From: Mesorhizobium sp. M1D.F.Ca.ET.043.01.1.1
GTDB taxonomy: Bacteria > Pseudomonadota > Alphaproteobacteria > Rhizobiales > Rhizobiaceae
DNA: 64,000 nt
Direction: 5' to 3'
NCBI RefSeq assembly: GCF_003952385.1
Contig: NZ_CP034444.1
Span: 5,221,001 to 5,285,000 of the forward strand
Shown: positions 1-8,516 of the stretch, one piece after another
Position numbering within the stretch: the stretch's first letter is position 1
How the letters are laid out: the number at the start of each line of letters is the position of its first letter
The notes under the pieces: generated by a model
The model's input: only the letters and a program-made list of their open reading frames with translations
The model's database searches: none
What the model was told of the DNA's origin: nothing
Position numbers and translations under genes: made by a program

Positions 1-819
1 GGGTGCCGGCCTTTCGACGAGGGAGACTGGGCAGGCGTGGCGGACTGCCTGCACAGGGGCTTTCCGGAACGCAGCCACGGCTATTGGATAGAGGCGCTGA
101 CCCGCCTGTCGCGGCGGCCCGCGGTCGCCGATTTTCCGCGCTATGGATTCGTCCTCGATAAGTCGGGCCGGATCGTCGGCGCCGTGCTGACGCTCTATGC
201 CAGGCACAGGAGCGTGGACGGCGACGAAATCCGCTGCAATCTATCGAGCTGGTCCGTGGATGCGGAGTTCCGGCCTTGTGCCAGCAGGATGATCGCCACG
301 GTCATCATGCGCAAGGACGTGGTCTACACCAATATCTCGCCATCGCCGGGGACGGTGAAGCTCAACAAGGCATTCGGGTTTCGCCTGTTTTCCGGTGGAC
401 AGGTCGCCTTCTTTCCCGTCCTGAACGCGATGCAGCGGGCGGACCGCGTGCTGGTTGCGCGCGCGGAGCTCGCTGAAATGGCTGAGTTCACCGACAATGA
501 AAGATACATACTACTCGAACATGCCGCGTTGGGCTGCCTGTCGCTGATCTGCGTCTGCGACGGCCTGGCGTTGCCCTTGGTGCTGAAGCCGCGCCGGATA
601 TTGCATGGTCTCATTCCGTGCTGCCAGGTCGTCTACTGCCGTTCCCACGCGGATCTCGCCCGGTGCGCCGGGGCCTTGGGGCGCTTTCTCCTGCGGCGCG
701 GGCAGCTGCTTTGCCTCGTCGATGCGATGGCCCCGGTTCCCGGTCTGTCCGGCAGGTATTTTCCGAAGAAGGGGATCAAGTATTTCAAGGGCCCGAAATC
801 GCCTTGCCGGGAGACCTGA
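1..819 (+). CDS. GNAT-like acyltransferase, 5' partial
   Basis: The reading frame is open back to base 1 and the upstream residues (CRPFDEGDWAGVADCLHRGF) look like the true N-terminal GNAT region, so the start codon lies before the window; the GTG at 37 is internal. About 272 residues are visible. A conserved acyltransferase-like stretch runs from roughly residue 85 to 135, containing LSSWSVDAEFRPCASRMI followed by YTNISPSPGTVKLNKAFGF. This pattern of substrate-strand, helix and GF turn is seen in GNAT-fold proteins of rhizobial exopolysaccharide loci. It precedes a convergent polymerase-like gene by about 70 bases. The likely role is acyl decoration of a polysaccharide intermediate. That role is inferred from context; the acceptor and donor are unknown. 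Confidence 0.6.
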   Translation, partial: GCRPFDEGDWAGVADCLHRGFPERSHGYWIEALTRLSRRPAVADFPRYGFVLDKSGRIVGAVLTLYARHRSVDGDEIRCNLSSWSVDAEFRPCASRMIATVIMRKDVVYTNISPSPGTVKLNKAFGFRLFSGGQVAFFPVLNAMQRADRVLVARAELAEMAEFTDNERYILLEHAALGCLSLICVCDGLALPLVLKPRRILHGLIPCCQVVYCRSHADLARCAGALGRFLLRRGQLLCLVDAMAPVPGLSGRYFPKKGIKYFKGPKSPCRET

Positions 820-892
820 CGTTCACCGAGATGGTGCTGTTCGGGTCCTGAACGAAGGCGCGAAGCCGACTTTCAATCCAGCGATTCGAAGG

Positions 893-2416
893 TCAGCGCG
901 CTGCTTCGCCTCTTGCCGCCGCGGCCGTGCGCCAGCGCGTTCCCAGCGAGACGCCCACGAGCAAAAGGCAGAAGGCGAGGGCGAGAGGGGAGTAAAACGC
1001 CTCCTCCTGCAGCACCGCGTTGGCCGAAATGGTGACGACGCCGACAAAGCCGAAGAGGAAATCCGGGTCGCCGGTCCGGATGAGCTGGCGCCGCAATGCC
1101 ACGGCCAGCGCCGCCAGGAAGCCGAAGAAGACGAGGCTGCCGACGCCCATCTGGTAAAGCATGACGCCGACCGCGCTCTCGACCGGCACCGAGGCCGCAC
1201 CCTCGGCCTGGGCACTTTGCCAGTTGAGATTGATGCTCGTGCTCGACAGGTTGCCGCCGAGACCCAGTCCTTGGCCTAGCGGGTTAGCCAGGAAGTCGCG
1301 CATGCCGGCAATCAGGCCGAGGACGTGATAGTCGCCATGCGTGGCGCCGTAGGCGATCGCCGCGGTCGTCCAGACCACGGCCAAGGCCATCACGGCCAGG
1401 AGCGTCAGACCGGCGCGGGAAGGGCGGTAGATGAGCCGCGCGGCAATCGCGACGAAGAGCATGAAGGTCGCGCCCTTGGAGCCGATGACGAGCAGCAACG
1501 GCAAGGCGGCGAGAGGCAGCAGCCATCGTCCCTTGAAGAGGAGCCAGGCCGAAATGATGCTCAAGGCGTAAGCATAGCTGATCGGATGGAAGTTCGGTCC
1601 GCCGATGCGGAAGACGCTGGGCAGGATGTCGTTGAACAGCGGCGTGTTGAAGAAGGTCGTGGTCATCACGTCCTCGATCCCACGGTAGACGAAACCCGTT
1701 TCCTGGAGCGCCTTCTCCCACACGCCGGTCTCGACCTGCCGCGATATGCTGCGCTCGACATATTGGTCACCATGGAAGAGGCCGAGGAAATCCATGGTGA
1801 AGGTCAGTTCCGCGTAGCCATAGACGATCGCGCCGGCGCCGAGCCAGAGCATGCTCTTGCGCAGGTCGACGGGATAGAGGCTGGCGGCAAGGACCGCGAC
1901 GTGGAAGCAGGCGAGCGGCGTGATCGTGTTGCGGAAATAGACGACGGCATCCTTCGGGCCGCCGTGCACGACGCCGAGGGCGAAATAGAAACAGACCGTG
2001 CCGCATAGCACCATGCTCAGCAGCAGCCATGAGCGCAACTCGGTCAGCGCGCGGACGCGGTACTGAAACGAGGCGGCCAGGAAAATGCCAAAGGCCGTCA
2101 TCAGGATGATGAAGTTGGTGCCGCGCAGCGCGTCGAAGGTGTCGTTGTCGGGGATGTAAGGGGTGAACCAGGCGACCACGAGGTTCTGGAAGAGAAAGGC
2201 GCAGATGATCAGCACCGGAACGCCCGAAGGCAACGCGTTAGCAACGATGAGCATCAGCACGAAGGTCGCGGCGATCCCGAACGGCGTCCAAACGGCAAAC
2301 GAGGAGACGGCCAGCGCAACGACAAGCAAGGCAATGCCGACATGCAGCAAGGTTTCGGGCGTATCCCTGCTCGTCATGCCCAGCCCGACAGGCGGATGTG
2401 CCTGTGTCGTGCTCAT
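893..2416 (-). CDS. Polytopic membrane protein, Wzy/O-antigen ligase-like
   Basis: A 507-residue protein with about ten to twelve hydrophobic segments and a long non-hydrophobic loop around residues 215-270, the usual layout of Wzy polymerases and O-antigen ligases, which share low sequence identity. The ATG is preceded by a strong GGAGGAG site, supporting the start. It is surrounded by wzz, wzx, glycosyltransferase and acyltransferase genes, so polymerisation of an exopolysaccharide repeat in the inner membrane is the most likely role. Identification rests on topology, length and neighbours and not on a catalytic motif. A ligase or an unrelated transporter cannot be excluded. Confidence 0.7.
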   Translation of the reverse strand: MSTTQAHPPVGLGMTSRDTPETLLHVGIALLVVALAVSSFAVWTPFGIAATFVLMLIVANALPSGVPVLIICAFLFQNLVVAWFTPYIPDNDTFDALRGTNFIILMTAFGIFLAASFQYRVRALTELRSWLLLSMVLCGTVCFYFALGVVHGGPKDAVVYFRNTITPLACFHVAVLAASLYPVDLRKSMLWLGAGAIVYGYAELTFTMDFLGLFHGDQYVERSISRQVETGVWEKALQETGFVYRGIEDVMTTTFFNTPLFNDILPSVFRIGGPNFHPISYAYALSIISAWLLFKGRWLLPLAALPLLLVIGSKGATFMLFVAIAARLIYRPSRAGLTLLAVMALAVVWTTAAIAYGATHGDYHVLGLIAGMRDFLANPLGQGLGLGGNLSSTSINLNWQSAQAEGAASVPVESAVGVMLYQMGVGSLVFFGFLAALAVALRRQLIRTGDPDFLFGFVGVVTISANAVLQEEAFYSPLALAFCLLLVGVSLGTRWRTAAAARGEAAR

Positions 2417-2482
2417 CCCTGGACTGCTCCTCCGATCATCGCTTGCCGCGGCAAGCCTTGCTGGCGCCCATCGTCCACTTCC

Positions 2483-3592
2483 TCAACCTCCAAGGAGCGC
2501 GGCGATCATCGAGCCGTCGAACCCTTCGACGCTCTGCCTGCTCCTGATAAAGCCGAAGCCCTGGTCGAGCTCCCAATAGGTCCATGCCACATGGTTCGCC
2601 TCAGCCGCCTTGCGCACGGCGCGCACCCAGGACGCGCGGCTTTCGGCGTCAACGCAGAAATTGACCACGCCGAATTCGTTCAGCATGACCGGGCAGCCGT
2701 GGGTCGTGGACCAGCGCGCCAGACCGGCGAAGTCCTGGGCGATCCGCGCCTCCGTCCAGGGCGCGGACAACTCGTCCTCGACGAGGTTCGCGGCCTCTTC
2801 GTCGCCCGCCGCGCGCAATCTGGAAAGCAACTGGTTCACCGATGCCGTTTCCCTGGCCGCGGGAAAGGGCAGGTTCGCGATGCGGGCGAGCGGCGAGGCA
2901 TCCCAGTTCTCGCACTGATGGGTGAAAGCCATGGGCGCGTAGTAGTGAACGGCGGCAATCTGGTTGTCGTCGGCGAGCGGAGGCGTATCGGCGATTTCCC
3001 AGATGCCCTGAAACCGTGCCGGTCCCCAGACCAGCGTGTGGAGCGGACAGCTTGCTCGCAGCGTCGCGGCGATCCGTTCCCGCAACGCCAGCCATGCGCT
3101 CCGTTCCATGGGTGGCTCGTTCAACAGCTCCGGATAGACCGATTGCGCCGGCAGGTCGGCGACGACCACACGCAGGGCCGTCCAGGCCTGAAGCACCTTT
3201 TCGCCCGCGGCCTCGGGGTCGTTTCGGAAAGCCGCCACGAGCTCGCCCGAGGGATGCATGTCGAGGAGGACCGAAAAGCCGAAGCCGACAAGGTCCCCGA
3301 TCCCGTTCTGGATCCGGCGAAGCGTTGCCGGGTCGCCGCCGGAGAAGAGATCGGCGTTTACCGGCAGCCGGATCGTTTCGAACCCCGATTGGCGCAGCTT
3401 TTCAAGCGTGGCCGTGGCGGGAGCGGCCCCCCCGTCACGGTCGAGCCATCCCGGAAGATTGAAGCCGCGCGATGGCACACGGGCATCGGCCGTTGCCAGC
3501 GCGGCGGACCGCGGCAGAGGGAAGGTGGCGACAACGGCTCCGGCGGCAAGAACCAGCGCATGCCGACGCGACACCTTGGGCGGCGATGTCAT
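2483..3592 (-). CDS. Tat-exported glycoside hydrolase family 5 (cellulase-like)
   Basis: A 369-residue protein whose N-terminus has twin arginines (SRRHALVLAAGAVVA) followed by a hydrophobic stretch and Ala-rich cleavage region, suggesting Tat or Sec export. The rest fits a GH5 beta/alpha barrel. LLNEPP near residue 158 supplies the acid/base Glu of the NEP motif, VMLNEFG near residue 308 supplies the nucleophile Glu, and LLDMHPSG and HYYAP are other barrel-strand motifs. It is the same strand as, and 20 bases downstream of, the wzz-like gene. It probably trims or depolymerises the exopolysaccharide in the periplasm or outside the cell. The actual glycan is not predictable from sequence. Confidence 0.85.
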   Translation of the reverse strand: MTSPPKVSRRHALVLAAGAVVATFPLPRSAALATADARVPSRGFNLPGWLDRDGGAAPATATLEKLRQSGFETIRLPVNADLFSGGDPATLRRIQNGIGDLVGFGFSVLLDMHPSGELVAAFRNDPEAAGEKVLQAWTALRVVVADLPAQSVYPELLNEPPMERSAWLALRERIAATLRASCPLHTLVWGPARFQGIWEIADTPPLADDNQIAAVHYYAPMAFTHQCENWDASPLARIANLPFPAARETASVNQLLSRLRAAGDEEAANLVEDELSAPWTEARIAQDFAGLARWSTTHGCPVMLNEFGVVNFCVDAESRASWVRAVRKAAEANHVAWTYWELDQGFGFIRSRQSVEGFDGSMIAALLGG

Positions 3593-3612
3593 CGGTCCAC
3601 CCCGTCCACCGG

Positions 3613-5772
3613 TTATCCCCGGGCGGCGGCGCTGCGGCGCTGCTCGCCGGCCGCTCGCGGCCCGTCGGTCGCCCCGGCCGGCTTCGCGCTGTCCGCAGCG
3701 ACGACGAGAGTAGCGCTGCGGCCGATCTGGCCGGCGCCGAATTTCTGCGCGATGAGCCTGGCGGCTTCCGAAGGCTGCTCGGACGGGGCGAGCGCCACAA
3801 GCGCAAGGTCGGCTTTGGCGAAAAGGTCCGAATTCCAGCCGTTCTCATTGAACGAAGGCGCGATCACGAGCACGAAATCGAATGCGCTGCCGGCCTCAGC
3901 CAGGATGCCGCGGAAGGTGTCGCGATCCGCAACGCCGGGGCCTTTTTCCGCCACCGAGCTGCACACGACCGTCTGCAGGCCGGTCGCGCCGTCGATGAAC
4001 AATCCTGCTCCCTCCGTCGTCGAGCTGGACAGGTGATCGCCGATCTCCACCATCAGCACATTCTGATCGGCCCGTTGCATGCCGATGCCCAGCATCGCGC
4101 CTGCGATCCGTGCCTCGAAACTGCTGCGGATCGAAGACAGTAAGATGACAAAGGGTTTGCCATGGTCGTTGAGGTGCAGGATCATCTGCCGCATGATCTT
4201 CAGCACGGCGAGCGACAGCGTTTCGTTTCCGGTCTGGAACAACTGCTTCCTGATCGCCTTGATGTTGGAATAGGCGGTCCCGCCGGCGACGCCGGGCAGG
4301 CGGTATTCGCCGAGATTGGCCGGCATCGGCAATACCCGGGGGCTGGCAGGCGCGTCGCCCTTGCGGTCCGCGGCCGGCTCGGGCGCGACATCCTTCCGCG
4401 CCCGCGGACCCTCTTTCGGCTGCGGGATCGGACCAAGCGCCAGAGCGAGGCCGCATCCGGCGAGGAGCCCCAGAACCGCGCTCACCAGGAGAAGCAGAAC
4501 CGGCTTCGGCCATGTCGGCTGTACAGGCGGCGAGGCGACGCCGATCTTGCGCGCCTCGGAGGTCTGCACGCCCTGCATCTGCGAGGTTTCCTGCGCGCGC
4601 TTGAGGTAATCGTCGAGCACCGCGCGGGCCGCCTGGGCCTTCGATTCCAGCTGCCTGAGCTGCACCTGCGCTACGTTCGAGTTCGTCGACTGCTGGCGCA
4701 GGGCTTCGAGCTTGTCCTGCAGCTTCCCGACATTCTGCACGGCGAGGTCGTAGCTGGCCTTCAACTGCTGCCTTATGCGATCCGCCTCGGCGGCCATCAG
4801 CCGCTTCATCCGCTCCAGTTCGGACTGGAGCCGCCCAATCGCCGGGTGACGCGGCCCGTACATGGTCTGCAGGCTGGCAAGCTCGGCGGCGCGCTGATTG
4901 TAGTCGTCGCGCAATTTGATGGCGGAGGTGGAGGTCAGGATGTCCGCAAGCTTGGCGAGCCCGCCCGGCGAATTTCCCGCAGCCAGCGCCTGGTTGTAGC
5001 GGTCCTTGGCCTGATCGGCGTCGCCCTGGGCGGCGATCAGCTGCGTCGTGAGCTGATCGAGCTGCGACTGCAGAGTGCCGCCATCCGTCGAATTCACGAT
5101 GTTGTGCTTGGTCTTGAAATCCTCGACCGCCCGCTCGGCGTCGCTGACGGCCTTCTGCAAGCCGGAGATCCTGTCCGTGAGCAGCGTGTTCACGTCGCTG
5201 TTGGCGGTCTCGCGTTCGCCCACGAGGCCTGCCCGGTACTGGTCGACGATGGCATTGGCGATGCGCGCGGCCTTTTCCGGCGACGGCGAGGTGAAGCTGA
5301 CATTGATGACGTAGGTCAGCCCTTCGCGTTCCACGGATACCCTGCTCTGGAAGCGCTTGAAGGCGGCGTCCTGCGGCGAGCCTGCGCCGGCTCCAAACAG
5401 CGACAGCAGACGCGACGCCAGGCCGGCGCCGGCGAATTCCGGATCGCTGTCGAGCTTCTGGCTCTTGAAGACGGCGCCGAGCAGGTCAGGCGACTGGATG
5501 ACGAAGACCTGGCTGGCGATGGCGGCGCTGTCGGAGCCGATCCCCGGAAGCACGTTGTTGAAATTGGTCGCGCGCGTGTCGCGGGGGTCGATCAGTATCG
5601 AGGCCGTTGCCGTATAGCTCGGCTTGGTCACCGCAAGATAGGATAGCGCCAGCAGCAATGCCGCGCCGGCAATGGCAAGCACCATCAGGCGACGCGCCCA
5701 AAGAATGGCCCATACGGCACCTATGTCGAACAGCGGCGGAAGAGGGCGCTCGTCGATCCTGGCTGGCTTCAT
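3613..5772 (-). CDS. Wzz/ExoP-like polysaccharide co-polymerase with degenerate kinase domain
   Basis: A 719-residue protein of the GumC/ExoP type. A first membrane span lies near residues 29-48 and is followed by a Wzz domain. Long coiled coils run to about residue 400, then a second span (about 427-450) after a Pro-rich PxxP-like stretch. The C-terminal cytoplasmic region resembles the bacterial tyrosine-kinase (BY-kinase) fold. However, the place of the Walker A loop (about residue 540) reads LLSSIRSSFEARIAG with no GKS/T, and the Walker A' position reads VLMVEIGDH and not hhhDxDxR. There is no Tyr-rich tail. It should set chain length and help export polymer, but is predicted not to autophosphorylate. 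Confidence 0.88.
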   Translation of the reverse strand: MKPARIDERPLPPLFDIGAVWAILWARRLMVLAIAGAALLLALSYLAVTKPSYTATASILIDPRDTRATNFNNVLPGIGSDSAAIASQVFVIQSPDLLGAVFKSQKLDSDPEFAGAGLASRLLSLFGAGAGSPQDAAFKRFQSRVSVEREGLTYVINVSFTSPSPEKAARIANAIVDQYRAGLVGERETANSDVNTLLTDRISGLQKAVSDAERAVEDFKTKHNIVNSTDGGTLQSQLDQLTTQLIAAQGDADQAKDRYNQALAAGNSPGGLAKLADILTSTSAIKLRDDYNQRAAELASLQTMYGPRHPAIGRLQSELERMKRLMAAEADRIRQQLKASYDLAVQNVGKLQDKLEALRQQSTNSNVAQVQLRQLESKAQAARAVLDDYLKRAQETSQMQGVQTSEARKIGVASPPVQPTWPKPVLLLLVSAVLGLLAGCGLALALGPIPQPKEGPRARKDVAPEPAADRKGDAPASPRVLPMPANLGEYRLPGVAGGTAYSNIKAIRKQLFQTGNETLSLAVLKIMRQMILHLNDHGKPFVILLSSIRSSFEARIAGAMLGIGMQRADQNVLMVEIGDHLSSSTTEGAGLFIDGATGLQTVVCSSVAEKGPGVADRDTFRGILAEAGSAFDFVLVIAPSFNENGWNSDLFAKADLALVALAPSEQPSEAARLIAQKFGAGQIGRSATLVVAADSAKPAGATDGPRAAGEQRRSAAARG

Positions 5773-6012
5773 CAGTTTTCCTCGTTGAGAGCCGCAACCT
5801 CACGCCCTCACTCGTCTCCACATTATTAAGGATTATCGTTAGCCATCCGTTAAGGGTGGCGGCGTGACGATGCGTTCGGCGCGGGCGCTGCCGGTAACCA
5901 TGCGAAGCGTTCGCGCTGGCGCGATTGCGGCATTTTGCTTATGCAGGATAGGGTTTTGAGCGTCGTCGTAGGTGCGGGGTAGGCCCATCGCCGATCGTCT
6001 CAGGAGGCGACG

Positions 6013-7425
6013 TTGAAGGACAATTCAGGGGACCGCGAGGCCGCCCAGGGGGCAGCGGCCAGCCCGGCGACCGACATGCGCATGTCGATCACAGCCCTCG
6101 CCAAAAGCGGCGCCCTGGCCGGTATCATCAAGCTCGCCAGCGCGGGCCTGTCCTTCCTCATGTTCGTGGCCGTGGCCATGGTGACCAACGAACGCGAGTT
6201 CGGCCTTTACAGCGCCACCTATGCCGGCGCGAGCCTGGTTTCTTTCTTCGCTTCGGTAGGCCAGCAGAGCACCGTGCTCAGGTTCTGGCCTCAATACGCC
6301 GGCTTGGGCGACCTCGGCTCGGCTCACGGGCTGATGGCGCGCGCCATTCTGGTGGCGCTGGCCGGGCTTTTCGGCACCAGCCTGCTCATCATCATGGTGG
6401 GCTTCCTGCCCTTCATCGGCAGGGGGACGCCGGAATGGCTGCCGCTGTGCGTCGCGGCGGCCGTGCTGTCGTTCTCGCTCGGCTGGTCGGAGTTCACCTC
6501 CGGCGCCTTCAGGGCCAAGAACGCGCTCATATCCGGCCTGTTGCCGCGGGACGTCATCTGGCGCGCGGCGACAATTGCCGCCGTTGCGGCGCTGCACGTC
6601 ATGCATGTGAAGATCGACGCGGTCGCCGCGACATATCTGACGGCACTGCTGCTCATCCTCTCGGTCGTCCCGCAGACAATTGTCCTGGTGCGCGACACGG
6701 CGCGGGCAGATCGCGGTGGTCTCACGGAAGGGCAAAAGCAGGAATTCAAGACCGTGACGCTCGGCCTGTGGGGCGTCACCTCGCTGCCGCCCGCCCTCGG
6801 CCAGGTCAGCACGCTGCTGGTGGCGATGATTCTCGGGCCCGAGGCGGCTGGCGCGATCTTCGTGGCGGACCGGACAACGCGCTTCGTGACCCTTGCCCTC
6901 AACGGCATGAACCAGGCGCTGGCGCCCCAGATATCGGCTGCCTTCTACAGCGGCGACAGGGCCCACGTTCAGCGCATCACCAGCCTCGCCGCGCTCGGCG
7001 GCTCGGCCATTGCGCTGTGCGTGCTGGCGGCGTTCTGGATATTCGGCAACTTCATCCTGTCGATATTCAATCCGGCCTATGCGACGCCGACCATGAGAGC
7101 GACGCTCGTCATCTTCGGCATAGGGGCGACGTTCGGCACCGCCTGCGGCCCGATCGAAATCCTGTTGCAGTTGACCGGTCTGCAGCATGCGCTGTTCAAG
7201 GTGCTGGTCGTCGTCAATGTCGCCGGACTTTGCGTGACGGCGGTGGCGACTTACTGGCTCGGGCCCATCGGCGCGGCGCTCAGCATTGCCGCAACCGTCA
7301 TCGCATGGACGGCCTTCGGGGTATTGATCGCCCGGCGCAGAATCGGCATCAACCCGTCGATCCTCGGCTTGTCCCTGGACAGCATCGGGCTCGTGCCGCA
7401 TGCCCTGCTGAAGGGGCGCACGTGA
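6013..7425 (+). CDS. Wzx-type polysaccharide flippase (MOP superfamily)
   Basis: A 470-residue polytopic membrane protein with about 12-14 hydrophobic segments, typical length for Wzx/RfbX flippases. The N-terminal segment LAKSGALAGIIKLASAGLSF resembles the first helix of the MOP family. The chosen start is TTG at 6013 because a perfect AGGAGG lies at 6002-6007; no ATG is equally well placed. It is divergent from the wzz gene across about 240 bases. The next gene starts inside its stop codon (GTGA overlap), implying translational coupling. Expected role: moving lipid-linked repeat units across the inner membrane. Confidence 0.86.
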   Translation: MKDNSGDREAAQGAAASPATDMRMSITALAKSGALAGIIKLASAGLSFLMFVAVAMVTNEREFGLYSATYAGASLVSFFASVGQQSTVLRFWPQYAGLGDLGSAHGLMARAILVALAGLFGTSLLIIMVGFLPFIGRGTPEWLPLCVAAAVLSFSLGWSEFTSGAFRAKNALISGLLPRDVIWRAATIAAVAALHVMHVKIDAVAATYLTALLLILSVVPQTIVLVRDTARADRGGLTEGQKQEFKTVTLGLWGVTSLPPALGQVSTLLVAMILGPEAAGAIFVADRTTRFVTLALNGMNQALAPQISAAFYSGDRAHVQRITSLAALGGSAIALCVLAAFWIFGNFILSIFNPAYATPTMRATLVIFGIGATFGTACGPIEILLQLTGLQHALFKVLVVVNVAGLCVTAVATYWLGPIGAALSIAATVIAWTAFGVLIARRRIGINPSILGLSLDSIGLVPHALLKGRT

Positions 7426-8516
7426 AGATCGTCCAGGTGCAGACCCAGGCGGAGGCGGCGGGGGCGCAGCGCATCTCCGACATGGTGGGCGAGGGGTTGC
7501 GGGCGCGCGGGCACGGGGTGCGCACCGTTTTCATGTATCGCAAGACCGAAGCCTATGACCGCGATCCCCATGCGGATTTCATCCTGACGGAACGCCCGCG
7601 CGGATTGCCCGGGCAGATCCGGGCGACCATCGGTCTCGCGCGGTACCTGCGTGCGGCACGCCCCGACGCCGTCATCACCTACCAGCACTATGGCAATATC
7701 TTCGGCACGATCGGCGCCCGGCTGGCCGGCGTCAGGCACATCGTCGCAAACCAGAGCGGCGCCCCGCACAGCAAGGGCATCATGGGTCTGCTCTCCCAGA
7801 TCGACAAGCTGATGGGCACCGTCGGCCTTTACCAGGCGAACGTCGTCAATTCCGGCTGGACGGAAGCGCAGTTCGATCGATATCCGCAATCCTATCGGCG
7901 GCGTATGCGCCGCATCGATCACGGCGTTCCCGTACCGGGCGAGGAATTCGACAAGGCGGCGGCGCGTGCCACCTTCGGCCTGCCGCAGAGCGTGTGGCTT
8001 GCCGTGTCGTCCGGCCGGCTGACGCGCATGAAGAACCAGATCGCGCTTGTCGGGGCGCTCGAGCGACTGCCCGCCGTCCATGTCGCGCTCGCCGGCGCGG
8101 GGCCGGAGCGCGAGGCGCTCGTCGCCTTTGCCGAAAGCCGCGGCGTCGGCGACCGGCTGCATCTCGTCGGCGAGGTTCCGCCGGCGCGCATCTTCGAATT
8201 CCTCGCGGCCGGCGACGCCTATGCGTTTCCGTCGATGACGGAAACCTTCGGCCTCGCCTGCGTCGAAGCGGCCATTTCGGGCCTGCCGGTCGTTGCCAGC
8301 GACCTTGATGTCATGCGCGAGGTGCTGACCGCGGAGGACGGCTCACCTGCCGCGCTGTTCGTCGACGCCGACGCCGCCGGCATGGCCAGCGGGCTTGGCG
8401 ATCTGGTCGCGCGGCCGGAATTCAAGGCCGGGCTTTCGGCGGCGGGACGGCGGCTGCGGGAGAAATATTCGCCGGCCAGGATGTGCGCAGGCTACGAGGC
8501 GCTACTTCTTGCCTGA
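7422..8516 (+). CDS. Glycosyltransferase family 4
   Basis: Begins with GTG overlapping the TGA of the flippase by four bases, giving 364 residues; a longer upstream frame exists but lies over the flippase and is not credible. The fold is GT-B: an N-terminal acceptor domain, and from about residue 190 the nucleotide-sugar domain with VSSGRLTRMKNQIAL and the EX7E signature ETFGLACVE near residue 273. It probably adds one sugar of the exopolysaccharide repeat at the cytoplasmic face. Donor and linkage are unknown. The 3' end overlaps the convergent next gene by 15 bases. Confidence 0.88.
   Translation: MKIVQVQTQAEAAGAQRISDMVGEGLRARGHGVRTVFMYRKTEAYDRDPHADFILTERPRGLPGQIRATIGLARYLRAARPDAVITYQHYGNIFGTIGARLAGVRHIVANQSGAPHSKGIMGLLSQIDKLMGTVGLYQANVVNSGWTEAQFDRYPQSYRRRMRRIDHGVPVPGEEFDKAAARATFGLPQSVWLAVSSGRLTRMKNQIALVGALERLPAVHVALAGAGPEREALVAFAESRGVGDRLHLVGEVPPARIFEFLAAGDAYAFPSMTETFGLACVEAAISGLPVVASDLDVMREVLTAEDGSPAALFVDADAAGMASGLGDLVARPEFKAGLSAAGRRLREKYSPARMCAGYEALLLA

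Noticed and set aside
2342..4036. A 564-codon open frame on the plus strand
   Set aside because: It lies antisense to the GH5 and wzz genes, which have clear domains; it has Arg/Pro-rich shadow composition and no motif.
4162..5646. A 494-codon plus-strand open frame
   Set aside because: Antisense shadow of the wzz-like gene, with no recognisable domain.
6025..7401. A 458-codon minus-strand open frame
   Set aside because: Complementary to the flippase gene; composition is Arg/Glu/His-rich shadow and no ribosome site was seen.
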